A DNA stretch of 64,000 nt from Microcella sp. (GTDB lineage: Bacteria > Actinomycetota > Actinomycetes > Actinomycetales > Microbacteriaceae). Shown piece by piece: positions 41,259 through 50,017 of this stretch (position 1 is its first letter; each line of letters opens with the position of its first letter). A program made the position numbers and the translations under genes. The notes below the pieces were generated by a model, which worked only from the letters and a program-made list of their open reading frames with translations, was not told where the DNA came from and did no database searches. Location: positions 2,418,001 through 2,482,000 of the forward strand of contig NZ_CP075524.1 in assembly GCF_025808395.1 (NCBI RefSeq), in the 5' to 3' direction.

Positions 41259-42536
41259 GTGTCTGATCGACTGCCTTCTTCATTCAACGACGCGCTCGTC
41301 GACGTCGACCCCGAGATCGCCGCCGTGCTCGATCAAGAGCTCAGCCGCCAGCGCCACACCCTCGAGATGATCGCGAGCGAGAACTTCGTGCCGCGCGCGG
41401 TGCTCGAGGCGCAGGGCTCGGTGCTCACGAACAAGTACGCCGAGGGCTACCCCGGCAAGCGCTACTACGGCGGCTGCGAGTTCGTCGACATCGCCGAGAG
41501 CCTCGCCATCGAGCGCGCGAAGTCGCTCTTCGGTGCCGAGTTCGCCAACGTGCAACCGCACTCGGGCGCCACAGCCAACGCCGCAGTGCTGCATGCGATC
41601 GCAAGCGCCGGCGACACGATCCTCGGCCTCGAACTCGCCCACGGTGGGCACCTCACGCACGGCATGAAGCTCAACTTCTCGGGCCGCCTCTACAACGCGG
41701 TCAGCTACGGCGTGAATCCCGAGACGATGCTCATCGACATGGATGCTGTACGCGACGCCGCCCTCGAGCACAAGCCTCGAGTCATCATCGCAGGCTGGTC
41801 GGCGTACCCCCGCCAGCTCGACTTCGCAGCCTTCCGTTCGATCGCCGACGAGGTCGGTGCAACCCTGTGGGTCGACATGGCGCACTTCGCCGGGCTCGTC
41901 GCCACCGGATTGCACCCCAACCCGGTTCCCTTCGCCGACGTCGTGAGCTCGACCGTGCACAAGACCCTCGCGGGCCCGCGCTCCGGTGTGATTCTCAGCA
42001 ACAACGAAGACCTGTTCAAGAAGCTCAACTCGGCCGTGTTCCCCGGCCAGCAGGGCGGGCCGCTCATGCACGTCATCGCGGCCAAGGCCGTGGCGTTCAA
42101 GCTCGCCGCGTCACCCGAGTTCGCCGACCGTCAGCAGCGCACGGTGCGGGGTGCGAGCATCCTCGCCGATCGGCTCACCTCAGACGACGCGCGCGCCGCC
42201 GGCGTCGACGTGCTCACGGGCGGCACCGATGTGCACCTCGCGCTCGTCGACCTGCGCACGAGCGAGCTCGACGGCAAACAGGCCGAAGACGTGCTGCACG
42301 AGGTCGGCATCACGGTCAACCGCAACTCGGTGCCCTTCGACCCGCGGCCTCCGATGGTGACGAGTGGGGTGCGCATCGGCACGCCCGCGCTCGCCACGCG
42401 CGGCTTCGGCGACGAAGAGTTCACCGAGGTCGCCGACATCATCGCGCACGCGCTCATGCCGCAGCCCGACATCGCGGCATTGCGTGCGCGGGTCGAGACG
42501 CTCACGACCGCGTTTCCGCTCTACCCGGGGCTGTAG
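41259..42536 (+). CDS. glyA: serine hydroxymethyltransferase
   Basis: 425 residues, PLP enzyme interconverting serine plus THF and glycine plus methylene-THF. Visible: ENFVPRAVLEAQGS and KYAEGYPGKRYYGGCEFVD at the N-terminus, and the PLP lysine in VSSTVHKTLAGPRSG. GTG at 41259 has AAGGAG (41247-41252) 6 nt upstream; a longer frame reaching to 41190 runs through the riboswitch and is rejected. Controlled by the ZTP riboswitch and followed after 2 nt by folD. Confidence 0.97.
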   Translation: MSDRLPSSFNDALVDVDPEIAAVLDQELSRQRHTLEMIASENFVPRAVLEAQGSVLTNKYAEGYPGKRYYGGCEFVDIAESLAIERAKSLFGAEFANVQPHSGATANAAVLHAIASAGDTILGLELAHGGHLTHGMKLNFSGRLYNAVSYGVNPETMLIDMDAVRDAALEHKPRVIIAGWSAYPRQLDFAAFRSIADEVGATLWVDMAHFAGLVATGLHPNPVPFADVVSSTVHKTLAGPRSGVILSNNEDLFKKLNSAVFPGQQGGPLMHVIAAKAVAFKLAASPEFADRQQRTVRGASILADRLTSDDARAAGVDVLTGGTDVHLALVDLRTSELDGKQAEDVLHEVGITVNRNSVPFDPRPPMVTSGVRIGTPALATRGFGDEEFTEVADIIAHALMPQPDIAALRARVETLTTAFPLYPGL

Positions 42537-42538
42537 CC

Positions 42539-43429
42539 ATGAGCGCTTCGACAGCGCAGCGCCTCGACGGCTCGGCCACTGCGGCGGCGATCAAGGCCGA
42601 GCTCACGCTGCGCGTCGCCGCCTTGCGCGAGCGCGGCATCGTGCCGGGCCTCGCGACCGTGCTCGTCGGCGACGACCCCGGCTCGCAGTGGTACGTGGCA
42701 GGCAAGCACAAAGACTGCGCCGAGGTCGGCATCGCGTCGATCCGTCGCGACCTGCCTGACACCACCACGCAAGCTGAGCTCGAATCCGTCATCGACGAGT
42801 TGAACGCCGACCCCACGGTGACGGGCTTCATCGTGCAGCTGCCCCTGCCGAAGCACCTCGACACCGACGCGATTCTCGAGCGCTTGCATCCCGACAAAGA
42901 TGCCGACGGGCTGCACCCCACCAACCTGGGCCGCCTCGTACTGCGCGTCGATCGGCCGATCGACACGCCGCTGCCGTGCACGCCGCGCGGCGTCATCGAG
43001 CTCGTCGAACGCCACGGGCTGTCGTGGGCCGGCAAAGACGTGGTCGTGATCGGGCGCGGCGTCACGGTCGGTCGGGCCATCGGCTCGCTGCTGACGCGGC
43101 GCGAGTACAACGCGACCGTCACGCTGACACACACGGGCACGACCGATCTCGCATCGCACTTGCGTCGGGCCGACGTCATCGTCGCCGCGGCCGGCGTGCC
43201 CGGCATCGTGAAGGCCGCCGACGTCAAGCCCGGCGCGATCGTGCTCGACGTCGGCGTCTCGCGGCTCGTCGACCCCGACACTGGCGTCTCGCGCATTGCG
43301 GGCGACGTGGCCGACGACGTCGCGACGGTCGCGTCGTGGATCTCGCCGAACCCCGGCGGCGTCGGCCCCATGACGCGAGCCCTCCTGCTCGCCAACGTCG
43401 TCGAGACGGCGGAGCGCGCCACCCGCTAG
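42539..43429 (+). CDS. folD: methylene-THF dehydrogenase / methenyl-THF cyclohydrolase
   Basis: 296 residues. Bifunctional one-carbon enzyme turning methylene-THF into 10-formyl-THF. Landmarks: VGDDPGSQWYVAGKHKDCAE with the catalytic Lys, GFIVQLPLPKHL, DKDADGLHPTNLG and the NADP loop VVIGRGVTVGRAIG. In most bacteria the last motif is GRSxxVGxP; here Gly replaces Ser. ATG at 42539 lies 2 nt after the glyA stop, so the pair supplies formyl groups to PurN and PurH together under ZTP control. Confidence 0.95.
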   Translation: MSASTAQRLDGSATAAAIKAELTLRVAALRERGIVPGLATVLVGDDPGSQWYVAGKHKDCAEVGIASIRRDLPDTTTQAELESVIDELNADPTVTGFIVQLPLPKHLDTDAILERLHPDKDADGLHPTNLGRLVLRVDRPIDTPLPCTPRGVIELVERHGLSWAGKDVVVIGRGVTVGRAIGSLLTRREYNATVTLTHTGTTDLASHLRRADVIVAAAGVPGIVKAADVKPGAIVLDVGVSRLVDPDTGVSRIAGDVADDVATVASWISPNPGGVGPMTRALLLANVVETAERATR

Positions 43430-43450
43430 ACCGCACCAGCCCCCGTTCGC

Positions 43451-43543
43451 TACCCTGGTGGCATGGAGTTGTGACGCAGTCGACCGTCCCGCGCCCGAGG
43501 CTGAGCCCGGCGGGAACACTGCGAACCCTGGCGGAACTCCATG
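43451..43543 (+). promoter_or_regulatory. ABC-F leader with MEL mini-ORF and start-codon-sequestering repeat
   Basis: -10 TACCCT (43451-43456) is 6 nt before ATG-GAG-TTG-TGA (43463-43474), a three-codon leaderless ORF. CATGGAGTT (43462-43470) is exactly complementary to AACTCCATG (43535-43543), whose last three bases are the start codon of the ABC-F gene. The mRNA could thus fold so that its own 5-prime end hides the ABC-F start. Confidence 0.6.
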
Positions 43544-45187
43544 TCTACAACTCTGTCTACTGGCACGCGCGCGCCCCTCATCGCGCGCGGTGTGACCCGA
43601 ATCGTCGACGGCCGCGAGGTGCTGAGCGGCGTCGACCTCGTCGTGCCGCCCGGCGCGCGACTCGGCCTCATCGGCGAGAACGGTGCGGGCAAGTCGACTC
43701 TGCTGCGCCTGCTGGCGGGCGTCGACGAGCCCGACGGCGGCGAGATCGAGCGGCCCGTGCGGCTCGGCTGGCTGCCGCAAGAGGTGCCGTTCGATGACGG
43801 GATGCCCGTCTCGAGCATCCTCGACGCCGCCGAAGCGCCTCTGCTCGACGTCGAACGCCGACTCGAGGCGGCAGCGGCTGCGCTCGACGGCGACCCCGAC
43901 GCGGCCGAGGCCTATGCCGCCGCGCTCGACGAGGCCGAGCGCCTCGAGCTGTGGAGCCGGCACGCGCGCCGCGATGCGCTGCTCGAGGCCTTCGGTGTGG
44001 CGAGCATCCCGGGCTCGACGCCGCTCGGGGCCATCTCGGGGGGCCAGCGCAGTCGCCTCGCCCTCGCGGCGCTGCTGTTCAGCCGACCAGACGCGCTCGT
44101 GCTCGATGAGCCGACCAACCACCTCGACGATCGCGCCGTCGAGTCGTTGCGCGAGCACCTGCTCGCCTGGAGAGGCCCCGTGCTGTTCGCGAGCCACGAT
44201 CGCGCGTTTCTCGACGACGTGGCCACCGAACTCGTCGACCTCGACCCGAGTCGGCGAGCGGCGTCGGGCGAGAACGGGGGAGGGCAGGCGGTGCGCTACG
44301 GCGGCGGGTTCACCGACTACCTCGCCGAGAAGGCGCTCGAGCACGATCGATGGGTGCGCGACCACGCGCTCGAGCAGCGCGAGCTCGGGCAGTTGCGTCA
44401 GACCGTGAAGGTCACCGCACGCGAGCTCGGCAACGCCGACCGTCGCGTGCGCGACAACGACAAATTCGTCAAGAACTTCAAGCAGGCGGGTATCGACACG
44501 GCGGTGGCCCGCCGAGTGCGTGACGCCGAGCGGCGCCTCGCCGAGCTCGAGACGGCGCAGCTGGGCGCCCCGCCCGAGCCGCTGCGCTTCGCCGGGCTGC
44601 CGTCGGGCTTCGCCGCACTCGACGACGAGCAGCCGCTGCTCGCGCTCGAGAACGCGGCGGTCAACCGCCGGCTCGCACCCGTGACGCTCGCACTGCGCGC
44701 TGGAGACCGGATGCTCGTCACGGGTCCGAACGGCTCGGGAAAGTCGACGCTGCTCGGGGTGCTCGCGGCGAGCATCCCGATCGATGGCGGTCGGCGCACC
44801 GCGCGACAGAAGGTGCGCGTGGGCGTGCTCGCCCAAGACACCCGCATCGCCGAGCCGCACCGCACGCCCCGCGAACTCTATGCGGCGGCGCTCGGTGAGG
44901 GGCGGGCGGCGGCGGTGCCGCTCGCGAGCTTGGGGCTGCTCGCCGACCGCGACCTCGACCGCCCGGTCGGCGCGCTCTCGGTCGGGCAGCAGCGCCGCGT
45001 CGAGCTCGCGCTCGTGCTCGGCCGACCGCCGCACGTGCTGCTGCTCGACGAGCCCACGAACCACCTCTCGCTGCAGCTCGCGACCGAGCTCGAAGACGCG
45101 CTCGGCACCCACCCTGGCGCCGTCGTCGTGGCGAGCCACGACCGCTGGTTGCGCCGCCGCTGGTCGGGCCCCGAGCTCACCCTGTGA
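43541..45187 (+). CDS. ABC-F family ATPase (ribosome-protection / translation factor type)
   Basis: 548 residues, two nucleotide-binding domains in one chain and no membrane part. First domain: Walker A GENGAGKSTLL, signature ISGGQRSR, Walker B LVLDEPTNHLDD. An inter-domain linker with charged helices follows (about 255-345). Second domain: GPNGSGKSTLL, LSVGQQRR, LLLDEPTNHLS. ABC-F proteins act on ribosomes; some give resistance to drugs that bind the 50S subunit. The short linker and the attenuation-like leader favour an antibiotic-responsive role, but housekeeping EttA-like function cannot be excluded. Stop is 11 nt from the converging pxpC. Confidence 0.9.
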   Translation: MSTTLSTGTRAPLIARGVTRIVDGREVLSGVDLVVPPGARLGLIGENGAGKSTLLRLLAGVDEPDGGEIERPVRLGWLPQEVPFDDGMPVSSILDAAEAPLLDVERRLEAAAAALDGDPDAAEAYAAALDEAERLELWSRHARRDALLEAFGVASIPGSTPLGAISGGQRSRLALAALLFSRPDALVLDEPTNHLDDRAVESLREHLLAWRGPVLFASHDRAFLDDVATELVDLDPSRRAASGENGGGQAVRYGGGFTDYLAEKALEHDRWVRDHALEQRELGQLRQTVKVTARELGNADRRVRDNDKFVKNFKQAGIDTAVARRVRDAERRLAELETAQLGAPPEPLRFAGLPSGFAALDDEQPLLALENAAVNRRLAPVTLALRAGDRMLVTGPNGSGKSTLLGVLAASIPIDGGRRTARQKVRVGVLAQDTRIAEPHRTPRELYAAALGEGRAAAVPLASLGLLADRDLDRPVGALSVGQQRRVELALVLGRPPHVLLLDEPTNHLSLQLATELEDALGTHPGAVVVASHDRWLRRRWSGPELTL

Positions 45188-45198
45188 TTCGATGCGGG

Positions 45199-46095
45199 TC
45201 AGTAGCGGCCGGTCGCGAGGCGCACACGCACGCGCTGCCCCGGCCGCAGCTGGGCGAGCAGATCGAGCGAGCCGTCGACGACGACGGCGATGACGGGGTA
45301 TCCGCCCGTGACGGGGTGGTCGGGGCCGAGCACGGTGGGCGCGCCGTCGGGGGAGACCTGGATGCTGCCCCACAGCATTCCCTCACTCGCCAGCTCGACG
45401 CCCGCGAGGTGGGCACGCCGCTCGAGCGCTGCACCTTCGAGGCGCACCCCCGTGCGGTCGCTGCGCGCCGACGTCACCCACTCGCTCGAGAGCAGCACGC
45501 GCCACGCGTCATCGGTGAACCAGTCGAGTCGCGGGCCCGGCCGCACACCCAGCTCGACGACCCCATCGGCGGGGGCATCGATCGGCACGAGGTCGGCAGC
45601 GGGCACGGGCGTCGCCGGCGCGGGCCCGATCGGCAGCTCGTCACCGGCGCGCAGCGGCTCGGGTCCGAGTGCGGCGAGAGTGTCGCGCGAGCGAGAGCCG
45701 AGCACAGGGTCGACCTCGATGCCGCCCCGCAGAGCGACTGTCGTGCGCAGGCCGTGCGTCACCGGGCCGAGCTGCAGCTCTGCGTCGGCCTCGACGAGCA
45801 CGGCGGTGTGGGGCTCGACGCGGAGACGCCGACCGTCAGCACCGAGCAGTGCGGTCTCGCCCCGCGCCCCGGTCACGGCGAACCAGGTGCCAGCGGGCAG
45901 GCCCAGCCGAAGACCGCCGAGCAGGCACTCGAGTGCGGCGGCGGTGTCGGGGTTGCCGACGAGGCGATTGGCGAGCCGATGCGCTGCGCGGTCGAAGGCA
46001 CCCGAGGCGCTCAGACCCCAGCGCGCGAGGCCAGGGCGACCGAGGTCGTGCACGAGCGTGAGCGCGCCCGGCTCGATGACGCGCACGACGCTCAC
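45199..46095 (-). CDS. pxpC: 5-oxoprolinase subunit C (biotin-dependent carboxyltransferase-like)
   Basis: 298 residues, AHS2/KipA-like fold: LTLVHDLGRPGLARWGLSASGAFD near the N-terminus and DPVLGSRSRDTLAALG, then GVELASEGMLWGSIQVSPDG. With PxpA and PxpB it forms the ATP-dependent prokaryotic 5-oxoprolinase that returns pyroglutamate to glutamate. GTG at 46095 overlaps the pxpB stop (GTGA); a longer upstream frame is an antisense shadow. Confidence 0.93.
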   Translation of the reverse strand: MSVVRVIEPGALTLVHDLGRPGLARWGLSASGAFDRAAHRLANRLVGNPDTAAALECLLGGLRLGLPAGTWFAVTGARGETALLGADGRRLRVEPHTAVLVEADAELQLGPVTHGLRTTVALRGGIEVDPVLGSRSRDTLAALGPEPLRAGDELPIGPAPATPVPAADLVPIDAPADGVVELGVRPGPRLDWFTDDAWRVLLSSEWVTSARSDRTGVRLEGAALERRAHLAGVELASEGMLWGSIQVSPDGAPTVLGPDHPVTGGYPVIAVVVDGSLDLLAQLRPGQRVRVRLATGRY

Positions 46096-46712
46096 GCCTG
46101 CACCTCGGTGAACCGCACACGGGTGCCCGGGGCGACGAGTGCTGGTGGGTCTCGTTCGGCATCCCACAGCACCGCGTCGGTGCGCCCGATCAGCTGCCAG
46201 CCCCCGGCAGACGCCCGCGGATACACGCCGCAGTAGTCCGCGGCGAGGGCGATCGACCCCGCCGGAACTCGTGACCGCGAGGTCGCGCGGCGCGGCACGG
46301 CGGGCAGTCGTGCTGCGCCGACCGGCACGAGGTACCCGAATCCGGCAGTGAAGCCGATGAACGCGCACACCCACTCGACCTCGGCGTGACGCTGCGCCAC
46401 CGCGTCGACCGAGCACCCCCAGGCCGCGGCGACGACGTCGAGATCGTCACCGTCGTAGATGACGGGCAGCGTGATCGTGTCGCCTGCGGGCAGATCGAGA
46501 GCGGTGACCCCGTGCTCGCGCAACCAGTACTCGGCGTGACCGAGCCCGATCACCTCAGGGTCGATGCGCACGAGCACCGTGCGCGCCCCCGGCACGAGTT
46601 CGATAACGCCGGGCGCAGGCGCCGCACTCCAGGCGGCGTGCGCCCCCAGTGCGAGCTCGAGCGAGTCGAACTCGGCGAGCAGCGCGCGGTCGCCGTACGG
46701 CAGCACTCTCAT
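46092..46712 (-). CDS. pxpB: 5-oxoprolinase subunit B (KipI-like)
   Basis: 206 residues, AHS1/KipI fold: MRVLPYGDRALLAEF at the start, ITLPVIYDGDDLDVVA, FIGFTAGFGYLVPV, and a C-terminal PRASAGGWQLIGRT. Forms the PxpBC complex that receives phosphorylated oxoproline in this family. ATG at 46712 overlaps the pxpA stop by 4 nt; the gene is translationally coupled at both ends. Confidence 0.94.
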   Translation of the reverse strand: MRVLPYGDRALLAEFDSLELALGAHAAWSAAPAPGVIELVPGARTVLVRIDPEVIGLGHAEYWLREHGVTALDLPAGDTITLPVIYDGDDLDVVAAAWGCSVDAVAQRHAEVEWVCAFIGFTAGFGYLVPVGAARLPAVPRRATSRSRVPAGSIALAADYCGVYPRASAGGWQLIGRTDAVLWDAERDPPALVAPGTRVRFTEVQA

Positions 46713-47461
46713 GCGAACGCGGTGACCTCGACGCCGGCACGGTCGAGCGCAGTGCGCACGGCCCTCGCGAGGTCGACGGCGCCCGCCGTGTCGCCGTGCA
46801 CGCAGAGCGAGTCGACGCGCGCCGCGACCTCGGTGCCATCGAGCGCGACGACGACGCCTTCGGTGGCGATGCGCACGGCCCGCTCGGCGACGTCGCGCGG
46901 GTCGGTGAGCACCGCACCATCGAGGCCGCGTGGCGCCAGGGTTCCGTCGGCGAGGTAGCCGCGATCGGTGAAGGCTTCGCGCACGAACCGCACCCCGGCT
47001 CGCGCGCACGCGGCCTCGATCGCCGAGCCCGGCAGCCCCAGCACCGGCAGGGCGAGGCCGTGGGCGACATCGACGACCACTTCAGCCACCTCGAGGTCGA
47101 CGGCGACGCGGTTGTAGAGCGCGCCGTGCGGCTTGATGTGGCTGAGCACGCCGCCGACGTGCGCTGCCATGCCCGCCAGTGCCGACACCTGATAGAGCAC
47201 GTCGGCGTGCAGCTGCTCTGCCGGTACCTCCATCTCGCGACGACCGAACCCGGCAAGGTCGCGATACGACGGATGCGCTCCGATCGCCACGCCGCGCAAC
47301 ACGGCGGTGCGGCACGCGTCGAGCATGACCGTCGGGTCTCCGGCGTGAAACCCGCACGCCAGATTGGCGCTCGTCACGAGCTGGAGCATGCTCGCGTCGT
47401 CGCCCATGCTCCACGCCCCGAACGACTCGCCCAGGTCGCTGTTCAGATCGACGGTCGGCAT
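46709..47461 (-). CDS. pxpA: 5-oxoprolinase subunit A (LamB/YcsF family)
   Basis: 250 residues. The start PTVDLNSDLGESFGAW, ANLACGFHAGDP, AIGAHPSYRDLAGFGRR and GGVLSHIKPHGALYN are diagnostic for LamB/YcsF proteins, the catalytic subunit of prokaryotic 5-oxoprolinase. First gene of the three-gene operon; the order A-B-C with 4-nt overlaps is the usual one. The 175-nt gap to the divergent sensor gene at 47637 must hold its promoter, but no clear -35/-10 pair was found there. Confidence 0.95.
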   Translation of the reverse strand: MPTVDLNSDLGESFGAWSMGDDASMLQLVTSANLACGFHAGDPTVMLDACRTAVLRGVAIGAHPSYRDLAGFGRREMEVPAEQLHADVLYQVSALAGMAAHVGGVLSHIKPHGALYNRVAVDLEVAEVVVDVAHGLALPVLGLPGSAIEAACARAGVRFVREAFTDRGYLADGTLAPRGLDGAVLTDPRDVAERAVRIATEGVVVALDGTEVAARVDSLCVHGDTAGAVDLARAVRTALDRAGVEVTAFA

Positions 47462-47636
47462 GCCGAGAGCCTACGGCCCGCAGGCGCGGTGCGGGAGGCC
47501 GGGTTGCGCCGCCATGCGCTGTGCGCGCGTGCGACCATTCGTGAGCATCCCCCGAATGAGGTCTGGTCGCCGCGCTGCGCCTGAGCAATAATTCGTCGGG
47601 GGCCAACAGGCCTCCACCACGACGAGAGGGGTACGA

Positions 47637-48836
47637 GTGCCACTCGGCCTGCCCCCTCACCTCGCCACGCGCACCACGAGCACGGCCGTCGCGCGAGCCG
47701 GCCACGCCGGCGCGGCCGTGTGCCTCGTCGGCATCGGTGTCATCGTGATCTCAGTGCAGGCCTACCTGCCGCAGTTGATCGTCTGGCCGGCGCTCATCGT
47801 GCTGCTGCCGATGATCGTGCTGCTCGTGCTGCTCGAGCGCGCTCCGAGCCCGTTCATCGCGGCCAGCTACCTGCTCATCGGCGGCTTGTGCGTCTTCTGG
47901 TACACCCTGATCGTGTCGCGGCAGCTCGACACTCCCGTCGCGAACGACGACTACACGATCATTCTGTTCAAGCTCGCGCTGATTCTCGTGATCGGAGTCG
48001 GCTCGAGCCTGAGCGCGTCGATGCTCTGGACCACCGGCGGGTTCATCGTCGGCGAGGTCGCCTCGCTCTGCGCTCTGCTGTGGCTCGGCTCGGCCTGGGC
48101 TGTCGACCCGATGACCGTCATCGCGTGGTTCGTGATCGTCGGGCTTCTGGGATTCATGCGCCTCGAACGGTTAACTCACCTCGACGCGCAGGTCGAGCTC
48201 TACCGAGCGGCGCGCGACGAGATGCTCGCAGAGGTGCGCGGCGTGTTCGAAGCTCGAGCGACAGCGCTGCTGCACGACACGGTGCTCAATCAGCTCGCCG
48301 TGATCACCGCGACGCAGAGAGCCTTGTCGCCCGCGGCGCGCGACGCCATCACCGCCGACCTCGAGTCGATCGTCGGTCAGCAGTGGTTCGAGGTCGAGCC
48401 CTCGACGGGTGCCGCAGACGCGCACCGCGCCTCTCGCCTGCGAGATGCCATCGACGATGCGGCGGCGGGTGACGTGAACGTCACAGTATCGGGTTCAGAG
48501 CACGCGCTCGACGCGCTCGACAGCGAGGCGTTCGACGAGTTCACGCGCGCGATCGCGCAGTGCATCGCGAATGTGCGAAGGCACGCGGGCGTCGGCGAGG
48601 CCGACGTGGTGCTGGGCGGCTCTGACCATGAGGTGTCGGCGATGGTCATCGATGCGGGCCGCGGCTTCGCGCTCGACGCGCAGACCGACGGCCGACTCGG
48701 TGTGGCGACGAGCATCGTCGGGCGGCTCGAGACCATCGGCGGCACCGCAGTCGTGTGGTCGCAGCCCGGCCAGGGCACCTCGGTGCTGCTACGGGTGCCG
48801 ATCTCAGACGCTGCCGTGCGAGGCGATTCGTCATGA
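47637..48836 (+). CDS. sensor histidine kinase, NarL-group-like
   Basis: 399 residues: five or six membrane helices (about 20-180), then a cytoplasmic region with a dimerisation helix LLHDTVLNQLAVI whose His fits the phospho-acceptor of HisKA_3-type kinases, an N-box like NVRRHAG, and a G-box region DAGRGF...GRLGVATSIVGRLETIGG. GTG at 47637 has GAGAGGGG upstream. It is coupled by ATGA to a related but degenerate membrane protein and lies in one unit with a LuxR-type response regulator, its probable partner. Stimulus unknown. Confidence 0.85.
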   Translation: MPLGLPPHLATRTTSTAVARAGHAGAAVCLVGIGVIVISVQAYLPQLIVWPALIVLLPMIVLLVLLERAPSPFIAASYLLIGGLCVFWYTLIVSRQLDTPVANDDYTIILFKLALILVIGVGSSLSASMLWTTGGFIVGEVASLCALLWLGSAWAVDPMTVIAWFVIVGLLGFMRLERLTHLDAQVELYRAARDEMLAEVRGVFEARATALLHDTVLNQLAVITATQRALSPAARDAITADLESIVGQQWFEVEPSTGAADAHRASRLRDAIDDAAAGDVNVTVSGSEHALDALDSEAFDEFTRAIAQCIANVRRHAGVGEADVVLGGSDHEVSAMVIDAGRGFALDAQTDGRLGVATSIVGRLETIGGTAVVWSQPGQGTSVLLRVPISDAAVRGDSS

Positions 48837-50017
48837 CGTCGCACCCCCGTCTCGTCTCGCGCCCCGAGCTCGCTCCGGCAGAGATCACTCTCGAGCGGCT
48901 CGATCCGCTCTCAGCTGCCGCTGCACGACCGGTGACGACAGGAGCAGCTGTGCTCATCATCGCCGTTCCGGTCGTCTCGATCGCCGTCAAGCTCGACGAG
49001 ATCGTGCAGCCGGCGTGGCTCGTGCTGTCATTCGCTGCCCTCGTCGCTGTCGCGTGGTTGCTGCTCGATCGCTCTCGCGTGTATCGACCACTGTGGAAGA
49101 CCTCGTCGGCGCAAGTGCTGCAGCTGCTGCTCGTCGTGATGACGGTGGCGAGCGTCGTGTCGACCTTGACGGCCAACGCCTATCTGCGCGACGACTGGGC
49201 GCCCTACGTCATCGGGGTCGTGCTCCTCGCGCTCGCGCCCTATCGCCCCGCGCGAGAGATCGCCTTCTGGGCAGCGGTGCACACGCTGCTCTGCGCGGTG
49301 CTCGGCATGCTGCAGGCGCCGTGGGCGATCAGCGACGTTCCGACCCTCACCTACGCTGTGACCGGCTCGCTGGGTGTCGCTCTGCTGGGGTTCGCCGCGG
49401 CAGCCTTCGCGCGCTCGTTGAACGGTGCCCTCCGCCACTGGCACGACCGGGCGTGGATGTCTGCCGAGCAGGCGGTGGTGCAGCAACGCACAGGGGTTGC
49501 TCGCTCGGTGCAGCAGCAGCGCATCACGCTGCTCAACCGCGAGGTCGTGCCCTACCTCAGCAGCATTGTCGGCGCGACCGAGCTCGACGACGGCGACCGC
49601 GACGAAGCGCGGCGTCTCGCCCGCAGCATCCGCGCCCTGCTCGTGGCCGATGTCGAACGCTCGTGGGCTCAGACCTTGCTCGATGAGCTGACAGCGCGGC
49701 ACCCGCAACTCAACATCGAGGCGGTCGCCGATGACCCCGAGAACGCGGGTGAGGCAGCGTCGCTCGAGCAGCGCACCCTCGTGCGTGCCATCGCCGACGT
49801 GAGCATTCGACGCCTCGCAGCCACGAAGGTCGAGCTGCGGCTGCGCGCTCCGCAGGGGCGACTGAGCGTGCGATGCGAGATCATGACACCGCTCTCGATG
49901 ACGGATGCTCGCCGCGAGCTGCGAGGCATGATCGAGATCGTGCGCGGACTCACCGAGAGTTCGCGGGTCATAGAGCGCGAGGGTCGAATCGCCCTAGAGT
50001 TTGAGTATGGATACTGA
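48833..50017 (+). CDS. membrane protein with degenerate kinase-like cytoplasmic domain
   Basis: 394 residues with about six membrane helices (30-195) and a soluble C-terminal half. The position of a dimerisation helix is taken by QQQRITLLNREVVPYLSSIV, lacking the HD(T/E)-type phospho-acceptor, and no N-box or glycine-rich ATP lid is recognisable. It may be an accessory sensor that forms heterodimers with the upstream kinase (inference). ATG at 48833 overlaps the kinase stop; its own end overlaps the regulator start by 11 nt. Confidence 0.7.
   Translation: MTSHPRLVSRPELAPAEITLERLDPLSAAAARPVTTGAAVLIIAVPVVSIAVKLDEIVQPAWLVLSFAALVAVAWLLLDRSRVYRPLWKTSSAQVLQLLLVVMTVASVVSTLTANAYLRDDWAPYVIGVVLLALAPYRPAREIAFWAAVHTLLCAVLGMLQAPWAISDVPTLTYAVTGSLGVALLGFAAAAFARSLNGALRHWHDRAWMSAEQAVVQQRTGVARSVQQQRITLLNREVVPYLSSIVGATELDDGDRDEARRLARSIRALLVADVERSWAQTLLDELTARHPQLNIEAVADDPENAGEAASLEQRTLVRAIADVSIRRLAATKVELRLRAPQGRLSVRCEIMTPLSMTDARRELRGMIEIVRGLTESSRVIEREGRIALEFEYGY
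49995..50000 (+). promoter_or_regulatory. internal -10 box of the response regulator
   Basis: TAGAGT with exactly 6 nt to ATG 50007, inside the end of the preceding gene; gives the regulator and tdk a leaderless promoter of their own. Confidence 0.55.

Noticed and set aside
42521..45373. A 950-codon open frame on the minus strand opposite folD and the ABC-F gene
   Set aside because: It is antisense to two well-identified genes, has Arg/Gly/His-rich low-complexity composition and no recognisable domain; long shadow frames are common in GC-rich DNA.
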